From contig CAWJWL010000005.1 in assembly GCA_963846565.1 (NCBI GenBank), forward strand, positions 620,001 through 684,000: 64,000 nt of DNA. The letters run 5' to 3'. Under the pieces are notes generated by a model, which made no database searches, was not told where the DNA came from, and worked only from the letters and a program-made list of their open reading frames with translations. This document shows positions 47,593 to 55,879 of this stretch, in pieces. A program made the translations under genes and the position numbers. Position 1 is the first letter of the stretch; each line of letters starts with the position of its first letter. The DNA comes from WHSW01 sp963846565. Its GTDB lineage: Bacteria > Actinomycetota > Thermoleophilia > Solirubrobacterales > 70-9.

Positions 47593-48696
47593 ATGGCCGC
47601 CGACGTGATCAGCTTCGCCCGCGGCGCCCCCAGCGCCGACATCCTGCCCAAGGCCGCGGTCCGTGAAGCCGCGGCCACCGCGCTCGAGAATGACTGGCAG
47701 AAGGCGCTCTCATACGGCACCGGATTCGGGCACGCCGGGCTCTGCGAGTGGACGGCCCGGGAGCTCCACGGGATCGACCCGGGTCAGGTGATGTTCACCA
47801 ACGGCTCGATGGAGGCGGCGGCGCTGCTCTTTCGCTACATGATCGAACCGGGCGATCGGGTGATCGTGGAGCAGCCCTCCTACGACCGCACGCTGCTGCT
47901 CCTCGCCCGAACCGGCGCCGAGCTCGTCCCGGTTCCGCTCGAATCCGACGGCGTCGACATCGAGGCCTTCACCGCCGCGCTCGAGGCCGGCCCGGTGAAG
48001 CTCGCGCACGTCATCCCCAACTTCCACAACCCGGCCGGGTGCACCCTCTCGGCGGCGAAGCGCGGCGACCTGGTCGAGCTCGCGGCCGAGCACGACTTCT
48101 GGCTCTTCGAGGACGATCCCTATCGCCTGATCAGCTTCGGCGAGGCACCCCCGGCGACGATGCTCTCGCTCGATCGGGCCGACCGCGTGATCCACGCGTC
48201 CTCGTTCTCGAAGACGGTCAGCCCCGGCGTCCGCGTCGGCTATCTCGCCGGCCCCGCGGAGCAGATCGCGACGCTTGCCAAGCGCGGCTCGGAGCACTAC
48301 ATCTCGCCGAACATGCTCGCCGAGTCGGTCGTGCTCGAGCTCTGTCGCTCGGGCAAGCTCGACGAGAACGTGAAGATCGTCAACGCGGCCCTCGCCGCCC
48401 GCCGCGACGCCCTCGTCGAGGCGCTGGGCAAGCGGCTGCCCGAGGCCGAGTTCGTCGTCCCAGAGGGCGGCTACTTCCTCTGGATCGACTTCCCGCCCGA
48501 TTACGACACCGTCGGCGCGCTGGGCGCCGCGAAGGACGAGGGGGTCGCCTTCGTCGCCGGCCCGGACTTCCTGCTCGAGGGCGGGGCATCGAGCCTGCGG
48601 CTCTCCTTCGCGAGCGTCCCGGTCGAGCAGATCGCCGAGGGCGTCGATCGCCTCGCCCGCGCGCTCGAATCGGTGCGCGCCGCCAGCCCCGCCTGA
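47593..48696 (+). CDS. PLP-dependent aminotransferase (class I/II, LysN/AADAT-like)
   Basis: Fold-type I enzyme of 367 residues. The N-terminus VISFARGAPSADILP matches the 2-aminoadipate aminotransferase and MocR-type domain. Landmarks are YGTGFGHAGLCEW, FTNGSMEAAALLFRYM, IPNFHNPAGCTLS (the N-P pair), EDDPYRLISFGE, and the PLP Lys in HASSFSKTVSPGVRVGYLAG. The C-terminal Arg for the substrate carboxylate is in SLRLSFAS. No helix-turn-helix domain precedes it, so it is an enzyme rather than a MocR regulator. The natural amino acid is not clear. Confidence 0.9.
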   Translation: MAADVISFARGAPSADILPKAAVREAAATALENDWQKALSYGTGFGHAGLCEWTARELHGIDPGQVMFTNGSMEAAALLFRYMIEPGDRVIVEQPSYDRTLLLLARTGAELVPVPLESDGVDIEAFTAALEAGPVKLAHVIPNFHNPAGCTLSAAKRGDLVELAAEHDFWLFEDDPYRLISFGEAPPATMLSLDRADRVIHASSFSKTVSPGVRVGYLAGPAEQIATLAKRGSEHYISPNMLAESVVLELCRSGKLDENVKIVNAALAARRDALVEALGKRLPEAEFVVPEGGYFLWIDFPPDYDTVGALGAAKDEGVAFVAGPDFLLEGGASSLRLSFASVPVEQIAEGVDRLARALESVRAASPA

Positions 48697-48704
48697 GCTC
48701 GCTT

Positions 48705-48739
48705 ACACCCCCGGGTGATCGGAGACCCCCTCCGGGTGT
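48705..48739 (+). terminator. Candidate stem-loop after the aminotransferase
   Basis: ACACCC (48705-48710) and GGGTGT (48734-48739) can pair across a GC-rich loop that also contains CCGG complementarity. The 156-base gap up to the next gene holds nothing else apart from the next ribosome binding site. Confidence 0.35.
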
Positions 48740-48852
48740 GCGCGCCCCTCCCTGGGCCCCCTGGGCGGAGCCCCCGCCTTCGGACACGATGCGGTCATTG
48801 AACGACCGACGCAATCGAGCGTCCGAAACACCAAGACTCAAGGAGACCCAAA

Positions 48853-49212
48853 ATGAGCAAGAACACCATCCGCCGCATCGCCGCCGCCGCCGTCGCCACC
48901 GTCGCCCTCGCGATCCCGGCCACCTCCTCGGCCGCGACGTCCGCGTCGGTCACGATCGAGCCCCAGGCGGGCGGCTTCTTCGGCTACGTCGACTCGGCTG
49001 ACTACGAGTGCGCGTCGGGCCGCCAGGTCACCCTCTACAAGGTGAAGGGCAACGGCAAGCAGAAGCCGGTCGGCACCGACATCGCCCAGCCCAACGGCGA
49101 CGCCAGCATGTGGTCGATCCAGACGACGAAGAAGGGCAAGTTCGTCGCGAAGGTTGCGGCGAGCGGCAACTGCAGCGCCGCCTCCAGCCCGCTGGCCTAC
49201 GCCCAGGTCTAA
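48853..49212 (+). CDS. Small secreted protein of unknown function
   Basis: Protein of 119 residues with a signal peptide (IRRIAAAAVATVALAIPATSSAA). The mature part is a beta-rich domain of about 90 residues with two cysteines (YECASG and SGNCSA) that probably form a disulfide. It has the strand repeats RQVTLYKVKGNGKQK and WSIQTTKKGKFVAKV, reminiscent of Ig-like or bacterial SH3-like folds. AAGGAG nine bases before the ATG is a good ribosome binding site, so it may be strongly expressed. A strong terminator follows 26 bases after the stop. Confidence 0.75.
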   Translation: MSKNTIRRIAAAAVATVALAIPATSSAATSASVTIEPQAGGFFGYVDSADYECASGRQVTLYKVKGNGKQKPVGTDIAQPNGDASMWSIQTTKKGKFVAKVAASGNCSAASSPLAYAQV

Positions 49213-49238
49213 CACTGCGCCAGCACCAACCGAGCACT

Positions 49239-49272
49239 GACGAAGGGCGCGACCTCGGTCGCGCCCTTCGTC
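49239..49272 (+). terminator. Strong hairpin terminator
   Basis: A perfect 15-bp stem, GACGAAGGGCGCGAC (49239-49253) with its complement (49258-49272), has a four-base loop. It is followed by GTGTT. It is the best terminator-like structure in the window and ends the small secreted protein's transcript. Confidence 0.8.
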
Positions 49273-49313
49273 GTGTTGACTACCGACCAACCAGCGTCCG
49301 AGGGGAACCCACG

Positions 49314-50096
49314 ATGAAGACCATCAGCGCCGTCGTCCTGGCCACCGCGACGATCGTTCTCGGCGCGCTCGCCGGTGCATCCACCGCAGCCGTCACCTCG
49401 GACCTCGCCTCGCCGGGGAAGAAGGAGATCGCGATGCAGCTCGTCTCGAGCGCCGAGAACTCCACCCTCGACTGGCGAGGCCAGTTCGGCTACATCGAGG
49501 ATCTCGACGATGGCCGCGGCTACACCGCCGGGATCATCGGCTTCTGCTCCGGCACCGGCGACATGCTCAAGCTCGTTCGCGCCTACACGGCGACCAGCCC
49601 CGGCAATCCGCTCGACCGCTTCCTTCCGGCGCTGCGGCGGGTCAACGGCGGCGACTCCCATAAGGGCCTCGGCCCACCTTTCGTCAAGGCCTGGCGCAAG
49701 GCCGCCAAGGATCCGGTCTTCCAGGCGGCACAGGAGACGGAGCGCGACACCCAGTACTTCAACCCCTCGGTCGAGCTGGCGAAGGCCGACGGTCTCAACG
49801 CCCTCGGCCAGTTCGCGTACTACGACGCCGCCGTGGTCCACGGCGTCAGCGGCCTGAAGCAGATCCGCACGCGTGCACTGAAGCTCGCCACCACCCCGGC
49901 CGCCGGCGGCGACGAGGTCGTCTACCTCGAGAGCTTCCTCGACGAGCGGGTCGTGGAGATGAAGAAGGAAAGGGTCCACAAGAATGTCGGCCGAATCGAG
50001 AAGGCGCAGCGCCTCTTTCTCCGGGCGGGCAACCTCGACCTCGACCCGCCGCTGTTTTGGTCTGTCTACGGCGATCCCTACGCGATCACCGAGTGA
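49314..50096 (+). CDS. Chitosanase, glycoside hydrolase family 46
   Basis: Secreted enzyme of 260 residues that hydrolyses chitosan. The signal peptide is VVLATATIVLGALAGASTAA. The mature start KEIAMQLVSSAENSTLDWRG is nearly that of Streptomyces chitosanases. The catalytic acid is E48 in SSAENS and the second carboxylate is D66 in DDGRGYT, keeping the 18-residue spacing of the known Glu/Asp pair. GIIGFCSGTGDMLKLV follows. The length is normal. The gene has AGGGGA before the ATG and follows a terminator, so it is its own unit. It points to use of fungal or arthropod cell-wall polymer in soil. Confidence 0.95.
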   Translation: MKTISAVVLATATIVLGALAGASTAAVTSDLASPGKKEIAMQLVSSAENSTLDWRGQFGYIEDLDDGRGYTAGIIGFCSGTGDMLKLVRAYTATSPGNPLDRFLPALRRVNGGDSHKGLGPPFVKAWRKAAKDPVFQAAQETERDTQYFNPSVELAKADGLNALGQFAYYDAAVVHGVSGLKQIRTRALKLATTPAAGGDEVVYLESFLDERVVEMKKERVHKNVGRIEKAQRLFLRAGNLDLDPPLFWSVYGDPYAITE

Positions 50097-50114
50097 GCGG
50101 GGCTCGATGAGGCC

Positions 50115-50120
50115 TATCCT
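50115..50120 (+). promoter_or_regulatory. -10-like box TATCCT for the kinase gene
   Basis: TATCCT ends nine bases before TTG 50130. No Shine-Dalgarno sequence is seen. Confidence 0.4.
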
Positions 50121-50129
50121 GGCGATGGC

Positions 50130-52430
50130 TTGACGCCCGGTCACGAGCACCTGGCCGAGGCCCTCCCGAGCTACGAGATCGGTGAGGAGATCGGCCGCGG
50201 GGCCTGGGGGGTCGTCGTGGCCGCTCGTCACCGGGCGCTCGGGCGCGAGGTGGCGATCAAGCAGCTCGCGATCCACATCGGTCGCGACCCCGAGGCACGC
50301 GGCCGCTTTCTCGGCGAGGCGCGCTCGCTCGCTCGTTTCGACCACCCCCACATCGTCCGCATCTTCGACTTCGTCGAGCACGACGGGGAGTGCCTGCTGG
50401 TGATGGAGCGGCTCACCGGCGGCACGGCGTTCCAGCGCATGCGATACGAGGATCCGGCGCCGCCGACGGCATGCAGCTGGACCGTCGCGCTGTGCGCGGG
50501 CCTCCACTACGCCCACGAGCGCGAGGTCCTTCACCGGGACGTGAAGCCCGAGAACGTGATGTTCTCCGACGACGGCGTTCTCCGCGTGACCGACTTCGGA
50601 ATCGCGAAGCTGATGAGCGGGACGAGCCCGACGAAGACCGGCTCGGTGATGGGGACGCCCGCCTACATCGCGCCCGAGCAGGCGCAGGGCAGACCGCTGA
50701 CGCCGGCGACCGACGTGTACGCCGCCGGCACCGTGCTCTACGAGATGCTCGCCGGCCGGCTCCCCTACGACGCCGCCGACTCGCCACTCGCCGCCCTCTT
50801 CCAGCACGTCCACGAGGACCATCTGCCGCTGCGCGAGGCGGCGCCCGAGGTGCCGCCGCCCGTCGTCGACGTGGTCGAACGCTCGCTCGCCCGACACCCG
50901 GCGGAGCGGTTCGAGAGCGCGGCGGCGATGGGCGCGGCGCTCGCCACCGCCGCCGAGAGCTCGTGGGGTCCCGTCTGGGAGAGCGAGCTGGGACGCGTCC
51001 TTCGCAGCCCGATCGCCGGCGGCCCGCCGACGCCGGCCTCCGGCGCTCCGACCGCCGCTCCCGGCGGTCCTCCGGTCGTGTTCGACACGGGTGCGAGGAC
51101 GGCGGAGTCGCCGCCGCCCGGCGGCGTCGAGGGCCCGCCGCGTCGCCGTTGGCCGCTCTTCGCCGGCGCCGGAGTCCTGCTCGCGGCGCTGGTGGTGGGG
51201 GTCGTGCTGCTTGTAGGCGGAGGCGGTGACGGGGAGGACGGTGCCACCACGCTCGCCGGCCTGCCGGCGCTCCCGGCGGCGTGGCCGTCGACCCTCGTCC
51301 TCGGATCCGACCTGAGCGAGCAGGCCGAGTCCGAGGACAACGAGACCCTGCTCGAGACGTCCGGAGCTACCGTGCAGGCGTTTTCCGCCGGGATCGACTG
51401 GCGCAGCTACGACGAGGACGGACAGTGGGCCGAGACGATCGCCTCGAGGGCGGCGAAGGCTGGCGCGATCCCGATCTTCACGTACTTCTCGATCGGCCAG
51501 GCGGGCCCGGGAGCGGAGGAGTCCGACGCGGTGTCCGCCCAGCACGCCGACATGGCCGACCACCCGACGATGGAGCGCTACTGGCAGGACGCCCGCGCTC
51601 TCCTGCAGCAGGTCTCCGACGGCGCAGCGGGCGCACCCGCCGCGATCGTCGTCGAGTCGACGCTCTGGCCGAACCAGGAGCTCGCCAACGACCGCGCCGC
51701 GGACTCGGTGCCGGTGGTCGTCGGGGCGAGCGGAGTACCCGAGCTCGCCGGCCTCCCGGACACGCTCGCCGGCTTTGCGCAGGCCTGGGTGGTGCTTCGC
51801 GACCGGGTCGCACCGAACGTGATGCTCGCCTACCCGACGGCGGACTGGGGCAGCGGCGCCGACGTCGTGGTCGCCGACCTGCCGACCCGGAAGGCGGAAG
51901 CGTCGGCGAAGCGAAACGCCGAGTTCTACGACTCGCTCGGCGCCAAGTTCGATTTCGCGACGCTCGAGATGGCGGACTTCGACGCGGGGTATCTGCAAGC
52001 TGAGCGCGGCAACGAGGGTCGCGCGATCTGGACCGAGGACGACTACGCACGCCACCGGGCCTGGGTGGACGCCTGGGTCGAGGAGACCGGGCTGCGTATG
52101 GTCCTCACCCAGATCCCCTTCGGCAACACGCAGATGCGCGCCGTCGACGACACTCCGTTCCACTACCAGGACAACCACGTCGAGACGCTCCTCGGCGAGG
52201 AGGGGTTCACGACCCTGATCGCGTACCGGGACGCGGGCGTGATCGGGCTGATATTCGGCACGGGGCGAGGCAAGCTGACATGCCCCTGCGACGCGGCCGG
52301 CGACGGGGTCACCAACCCCGAACCCGTCGAGGGCAACGCCGGGCGCGAGTCGCTCTCGGCCGACGACGACGGCGGGTACTGGCGCGAGCAGTCGCTTCGC
52401 TTCGAGGAATCGGGCGGCCTCGGGGTCTGA
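50130..52430 (+). CDS. Ser/Thr protein kinase fused to a large extracellular domain
   Basis: Protein of 766 residues. The PknB-type kinase domain (about 15-275) is complete: Gly loop GRGAWG (22-27), Lys44, HRDVKPEN (135-142), DFG (155-157) and GTPAYIAPEQ. A Pro-rich juxtamembrane stretch leads to one membrane helix (LFAGAGVLLAALVVGVVLLVGG). About 400 extracellular residues follow, with alternating strands and helices (VQAFSAGIDW, AGAIPIFTYFSIGQAG, AAIVVESTLWPNQEL, NVMLAYPTADWG, FATLEMADFDAGY, LRMVLTQIPFGNTQM). These suggest a TIM-barrel, glycosidase-like sensor rather than PASTA repeats. It is convergent with an FHA protein gene, a possible substrate. The TTG start is supported by the TATCCT box. 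Confidence 0.88.
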   Translation: MTPGHEHLAEALPSYEIGEEIGRGAWGVVVAARHRALGREVAIKQLAIHIGRDPEARGRFLGEARSLARFDHPHIVRIFDFVEHDGECLLVMERLTGGTAFQRMRYEDPAPPTACSWTVALCAGLHYAHEREVLHRDVKPENVMFSDDGVLRVTDFGIAKLMSGTSPTKTGSVMGTPAYIAPEQAQGRPLTPATDVYAAGTVLYEMLAGRLPYDAADSPLAALFQHVHEDHLPLREAAPEVPPPVVDVVERSLARHPAERFESAAAMGAALATAAESSWGPVWESELGRVLRSPIAGGPPTPASGAPTAAPGGPPVVFDTGARTAESPPPGGVEGPPRRRWPLFAGAGVLLAALVVGVVLLVGGGGDGEDGATTLAGLPALPAAWPSTLVLGSDLSEQAESEDNETLLETSGATVQAFSAGIDWRSYDEDGQWAETIASRAAKAGAIPIFTYFSIGQAGPGAEESDAVSAQHADMADHPTMERYWQDARALLQQVSDGAAGAPAAIVVESTLWPNQELANDRAADSVPVVVGASGVPELAGLPDTLAGFAQAWVVLRDRVAPNVMLAYPTADWGSGADVVVADLPTRKAEASAKRNAEFYDSLGAKFDFATLEMADFDAGYLQAERGNEGRAIWTEDDYARHRAWVDAWVEETGLRMVLTQIPFGNTQMRAVDDTPFHYQDNHVETLLGEEGFTTLIAYRDAGVIGLIFGTGRGKLTCPCDAAGDGVTNPEPVEGNAGRESLSADDDGGYWREQSLRFEESGGLGV

Positions 52431-52438
52431 CCGGCCCG

Positions 52439-53056
52439 TCAGTCGAGGTCGCGCAGGTTGATCTCCCCCGTCCTGAAGGCGAGCTCGACCAATCGCGAGC
52501 GCTTCTGCTGCTGCGGCACGTCCTCGCCGAGTCCGAAGCGGTCATACAGCGCCCGCATGTGCGCCTTCACCGTGTCCACTCCCACGACGAGCTCCTCGGC
52601 GATCTGGCCGTTCGTCGGTGGCGTGGCGAAAGCGCCGCCCTCGCGGTAGGGGCGGCAGAGGGCAACGAGCACGCGGCGCTGCGCGTCGGAGATCTGCGCC
52701 ACGGCTCCGGCCGCCGCCTTGGCCGTCGAGCGCGCGCCGGCGTCGCCAGGGAAGCTGTAGACGATTGCGACCTCGCCGATCCGCAGCCGGTCGCCGTCGC
52801 GCAGCCGCTGCCGGCCCTGGACACGGTCGCCGTTGACGAACGTGCCGTTCTGGGAGAGGCCGTCGTCGACGACGGTCCAGTCGGCGCCGATCCGCTCGAG
52901 GACCGCATGCACGCGGGAGACCTCGGCGTCCCACGCGAGCGGGATGTCGGAGGTCTCGTCGCGGCCGATCACGACGGAGCGCAGCCCGTCGGCGAGCTCG
53001 AAGGCCTGGCGCGCGCCGAGGTCGTCCTCGTAGGTGAGTGCCGGACCCTCCACCAC
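52439..53056 (-). CDS. FHA-domain protein with a C-terminal helix-turn-helix-like domain
   Basis: Protein of 205 residues. The FHA domain (about 15-105) has the phosphothreonine-binding residues in IGRDETSD (Arg), EVSRVHAVLE (Ser, His) and DGLSQNGTFVNGDRV (Asn-Gly). The C-terminal part (about 120-205), ISDAQRRVLVALCRPYREGG then TNGQIAEELVVGVDTVKAHMRALYDRF, looks like a GerE/LuxR-type or winged helix. It may therefore link phospho-signalling to DNA binding. The convergent Ser/Thr kinase gene is the obvious partner. GTG 53056 follows TACGGT by six bases. Confidence 0.85.
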   Translation of the reverse strand: MVEGPALTYEDDLGARQAFELADGLRSVVIGRDETSDIPLAWDAEVSRVHAVLERIGADWTVVDDGLSQNGTFVNGDRVQGRQRLRDGDRLRIGEVAIVYSFPGDAGARSTAKAAAGAVAQISDAQRRVLVALCRPYREGGAFATPPTNGQIAEELVVGVDTVKAHMRALYDRFGLGEDVPQQQKRSRLVELAFRTGEINLRDLD

Positions 53057-53062
53057 CGCGAG

Positions 53063-53068
53063 ACCGTA
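53063..53068 (-). promoter_or_regulatory. -10-like box TACGGT for the FHA gene
   Basis: TACGGT on the minus strand ends six bases before GTG 53056. Confidence 0.5.
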
Positions 53069-53092
53069 AACGAAATGCGGTTCAGGCCCTTC

Positions 53093-53123
53093 TTGACTAC
53101 ATCACTCAAGAAATTGATAGGGT
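53093..53123 (+). promoter_or_regulatory. Candidate promoter for the 67-residue protein gene
   Basis: TTGACT (53093-53098) and TAGGGT (53118-53123) are 19 bases apart in an AT-richer stretch. This would be a leadered promoter about 95 bases upstream of the ATG, consistent with the visible ribosome binding site. Confidence 0.3.
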
Positions 53124-53218
53124 GAGCTTTATTCCGGTGGTCGATCTTCACAGGAGAAGACCACAGTCCGGCGGCCAGGGAGCGATCGTGGGGCCAGCCA
53201 ACGAGAAAGGAAGCGGCA

Positions 53219-53422
53219 ATGAGCCCGATGCAGATCATTGAAGGAGCCCGGAAGCTGGACCCGATCAGCGAGCGCAACCTCGCGGAGCGCCGCTTCGCCG
53301 CGCTGGCGGCAGCCGTCCGCGAGCACGAAGCGAACGTGAGGCGACGGGAGTACTCGATCCGCTCGCAGGATCAGGCGCTGTACCGCAGGCTGCGCCAGAT
53401 CTGCGGCGACGTCGGCTCCTAG
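53219..53422 (+). CDS. Small charged protein of unknown function
   Basis: Protein of 67 residues, mostly one long charged helix: ISERNLAERRFAALAAAVREHEANVRRREYSIRSQDQALYRRL (given in parts). It has no signal or membrane segment. AAAGGAAG six bases before the ATG and an AT-richer upstream region with a promoter-like sequence support expression. The upstream gap from 53057 holds the divergent FHA promoter and this gene's leader. Confidence 0.55.
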   Translation: MSPMQIIEGARKLDPISERNLAERRFAALAAAVREHEANVRRREYSIRSQDQALYRRLRQICGDVGS

Positions 53423-53431
53423 CCGGCGGCG

Positions 53432-54145
53432 TCAGCGGCCGTAGCGATCGCTGGAGAGGACCAGCGCCTCCGGCAGCGGGGCGCGGGGCGGCGGCGCCGG
53501 GTCGGCGCGCACAGAGACCGTCTCGGCGACGCTGCGCGAGACGATGTGGCTGCCGTCCGGTCCGCTGACGACGACTTCGTCGGGCTCGGAGCTCGAGAGC
53601 TTGCCTTTGAGGCCGGGGTGCAGTCCGGAGCCCTTCAAGTAGTGGAGGAGCTCCTCAGCCTCGTTTTCGAATCGGAGCACGAGGACGTCCGCGCCCGGCT
53701 CGACGTCGGCCAGCAGCACGCCCGGTTCGCGCGCGCCCTCGACGAGCGGGTGGCCGTGCGGGCACGTGGTCGCGTCGCCGATCGCGGCCATCATCCGCTC
53801 CTCGAGCACCGGTGACATCGCGTGCTCGAGGCGCTCGGCCTCCTCGTGGACCTCGTCCCAGGGGATCCCGAGGACGTCGGTGAGAAAGCGCTCGATCAGT
53901 CGGTGGCGGCGGACGATCGCCTGCGCGTGCTCGCGCCCTTCGTCGGTGAAGGAGAGCGACTTGTCCGCGGCGCGGCTGACGTAGCCGTCGCGCTCGAGCC
54001 GGCCGATCATCTCGTGCACCGTCGGTGGCGAGAGCTGCATCGCGCGAGCGACGTTCGCCCCCGTCATCGGCAGTCCCGCCTCCTCGAGCCAGAAGATGAT
54101 CTGGAGGTACTCCTCCTCGGCGACCGTCGCGTGATCCTGCGCCAT
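53432..54145 (-). CDS. DtxR/MntR-family metal-dependent regulator
   Basis: Protein of 237 residues. The N-terminal winged helix is EEEYLQIIFWLEEAGLPMTGANVARAM followed by LSPPTVHEMIGRLERDGYV. The dimerisation and metal-binding domain (HAQAIVRRHRLIERFLTDVLG, DEVHEEAERLEHAMSP and CPHGHPLV) carries the His, Glu and Cys ligands expected in IdeR/DtxR. A C-terminal SH3-like FeoA domain (LLADVEPGADVLVLRFE) follows. It would repress iron or manganese uptake genes when metal is plentiful. The TAGTAT box is nine bases before the ATG. Confidence 0.92.
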   Translation of the reverse strand: MAQDHATVAEEEYLQIIFWLEEAGLPMTGANVARAMQLSPPTVHEMIGRLERDGYVSRAADKSLSFTDEGREHAQAIVRRHRLIERFLTDVLGIPWDEVHEEAERLEHAMSPVLEERMMAAIGDATTCPHGHPLVEGAREPGVLLADVEPGADVLVLRFENEAEELLHYLKGSGLHPGLKGKLSSSEPDEVVVSGPDGSHIVSRSVAETVSVRADPAPPPRAPLPEALVLSSDRYGR

Positions 54146-54154
54146 CGGGATTCG

Positions 54155-54160
54155 ATACTA
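54155..54160 (-). promoter_or_regulatory. -10-like box TAGTAT for the DtxR-type gene
   Basis: TAGTAT on the minus strand ends nine bases before ATG 54145, just beyond the stop of the XRE gene. Confidence 0.45.
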
Positions 54161-54170
54161 CGCGACGCCC

Positions 54171-54986
54171 TCAGTCCGCTGGTGGCCACGCCGCAGCCGT
54201 GAGCGCGGTTGCGGTCGCGGCGTCGGCCGGGAAGAAGGCCTCGATCGCGAGCTCGGCGACCGTGATGTCGATCGCGGTGCCGAACGTGGTCACGGTGCTG
54301 AAGAAGGCCAGCTCGGCACCGCTCTCCGTGCGCAGCCGGAGCGTCGCGAAGATCTCCGCCGCGAGGCCGCGCGGCGCCGGCGGCGCTTCGAGCGCGGGCG
54401 CCGGGTAAGCGCGGAGCTCCTCGAGCAGCCGCTCGAGGTCGGGATCGCCGCTGGCGGCGACGTGGCGCTCGAGTCGCTCCAGCAGGTGGTGGCGCCACTC
54501 GGCGAGGTTGGCGATTCGCGGCGCGACCCCGTCCGGGTGGAGGCTCAGGCGGAGGACGTTGACGGGCGGCTCGAGCAGCTCCGGGGCGACGCCTTCGGTG
54601 AGCAGGGGGACCGTGGCGTTGCCGGCGAGGAGATTCCACTCGCGATCGACGACGACGGCGGGGTATGGCTCGTAGCCGTCGAGAACGGTCTGGATCGCAT
54701 CGCGGACCGGCTCCATCTCCGGATCGTCGAGCGGCCGCTCGGGATAGACGGGCGCGTAGCCGGCCGCGAGCATCAGCCGGTTGCGCTCCCGGTAGGGCAC
54801 CTCCAGCTCGCCGGCGAGATGGAGCACCATCTCGGCGCTCGGGTGCGCGCGACCGGTCTCGACGAAGCTGAGGTGCCGCGAGGAGATGCCCGCGTCGAGC
54901 GCGAGGTCGAGCTGGCTCAGGCGTCGGCGCTTCCGCCAGTCGCGGAGCAGCGGGCCGACCTGGGCCTGCGTCGTGCGGGTTGCCAT
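54171..54986 (-). CDS. XRE-family regulator with MmyB-like ligand-binding domain
   Basis: Protein of 271 residues. The helix-turn-helix (about 10-70) reads LRDWRKRRRLSQLDLALDAGISSRHLSFVETGRAHPS in sequence (shown here shortened). The larger C-terminal domain (about 95-265) is the PAS-like MmyB ligand-binding region, with YPAVVVDREWNLLAGNATVPLL. MmyB proteins bind fatty-acid-like ligands and are common in actinobacteria. The ATG is supported by TATCGT seven bases upstream. The target is unknown. Confidence 0.92.
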   Translation of the reverse strand: MATRTTQAQVGPLLRDWRKRRRLSQLDLALDAGISSRHLSFVETGRAHPSAEMVLHLAGELEVPYRERNRLMLAAGYAPVYPERPLDDPEMEPVRDAIQTVLDGYEPYPAVVVDREWNLLAGNATVPLLTEGVAPELLEPPVNVLRLSLHPDGVAPRIANLAEWRHHLLERLERHVAASGDPDLERLLEELRAYPAPALEAPPAPRGLAAEIFATLRLRTESGAELAFFSTVTTFGTAIDITVAELAIEAFFPADAATATALTAAAWPPAD

Positions 54987-54993
54987 GCCAGCG

Positions 54994-54999
54994 ACGATA
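54994..54999 (-). promoter_or_regulatory. -10-like box TATCGT for the MmyB-type regulator
   Basis: TATCGT on the minus strand ends seven bases before ATG 54986. Confidence 0.5.
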
Positions 55000-55048
55000 A
55001 CGCCGCGCGGGAGGCGTCTCACCTACCTCCGGGGTAGGTTCCCGGGGA

Positions 55049-55861
55049 TCAGCCGCCGGCCAGGGTCGAGACGACCGCCTCGTAGAAGCCCTCGCCCATC
55101 CGCTCCTCGGTGACGGTTACGTTGGAGTAGCTCGGCAGCGCAGCCCGCAGCCCGGGGTCGCGCTCGGGGCCGTTCGCCATGACGAAGAAGCGGCCGACCG
55201 TCTCGGCGCACTCGAGGTCCTCGATCGAGTCGCCGAGCGCGATGCAGTCCTGAGGCGAGTAGCCGCGCGCCCGGATGTGGAAGGCGACGCCCTTCGCCTT
55301 ACTCGCCCCGCCTGGCACCAGGTGGTAGGCGTGCGTGGGTCCCTCGATGGCCTCCATCTGGCGATTGATCGCCCCGTTGTCGAGGAAGCGCAGATCCTGG
55401 TGGCCCTGGCCGCGGATCAGCTCGTTGGCCTCGGGGACGTCGACCTTGCCGCGCATCAGGAGCGAGAGCTCGCGGCCCGTGTGCCACGGCGCGTGCCACT
55501 CGAGGCGCCCGCCGAAGTGCTCGAACAAGATCTCGGGGATGCCGGAATCGGTCAGCTTGTCGGCGGGGTTGCCGTTCTCGTCGGGCAGCCAGTCACCGGT
55601 CAGGTAGTGCCGCTCGCCGTCGATCATGACGCCGCATCCGGCCTCGTAGATGTAGGAGCGCTGGCCCATGAGGCGGGCATCGGAGCGCACCGTGCTTTCG
55701 CGGCGGCCCGACATGATCACAACCTCGACCCCGGCCCGGTCGCAGGCCTGAAGCGCGCGCGCCTGGCTCATCGAGAACGAGCCGTCGGCGTCGGCGAAGA
55801 GCGAGCCCAGCTTCCCGAGCAGGGTCCCGTCGAGGTCGGTGTACACGGCGCTGAGAGGCAC
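55049..55861 (-). CDS. HAD-IIB phosphatase (Cof/MPGP-like)
   Basis: Protein of 270 residues. Motif I is AVYTDLDGTLLG, motif II is VVIMSGRRESTV, the Lys is in GGASKAKGVAFH, and motif IV is CIALGDSIEDLECAE. The C2-type cap in the middle places it in the HAD-IIB group with sugar-phosphate and mannosyl-3-phosphoglycerate phosphatases. GTG 55861 is chosen because motif I follows eight residues later and TACGGT lies six bases upstream. It is divergent from the DHPS-like gene, with 18 bases between the start codons, sharing one promoter palindrome. It may therefore work in the same pathway. Confidence 0.88.
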   Translation of the reverse strand: MPLSAVYTDLDGTLLGKLGSLFADADGSFSMSQARALQACDRAGVEVVIMSGRRESTVRSDARLMGQRSYIYEAGCGVMIDGERHYLTGDWLPDENGNPADKLTDSGIPEILFEHFGGRLEWHAPWHTGRELSLLMRGKVDVPEANELIRGQGHQDLRFLDNGAINRQMEAIEGPTHAYHLVPGGASKAKGVAFHIRARGYSPQDCIALGDSIEDLECAETVGRFFVMANGPERDPGLRAALPSYSNVTVTEERMGEGFYEAVVSTLAGG

Positions 55862-55866
55862 GGCAG

Positions 55867-55873
55867 TACCGTA
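55867..55873. promoter_or_regulatory. Overlapping bidirectional -10 boxes
   Basis: TACCGTA reads as TACCGT on the plus strand (55867-55872, seven bases before ATG 55880). On the minus strand it reads as TACGGT (55868-55873, six bases before GTG 55861). The two promoters share five base pairs, so polymerase cannot occupy both at once. Confidence 0.55.
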
Positions 55874-55879
55874 GCCACG

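Noticed and set aside
49209..52178. A 989-codon open frame on the minus strand opposite the chitosanase and kinase genes
   Set aside because: It is rich in Arg, Asp and Val, shows no domain, and mirrors the codon pattern of two well-supported plus-strand genes. Long antisense frames are expected in DNA of this GC content.
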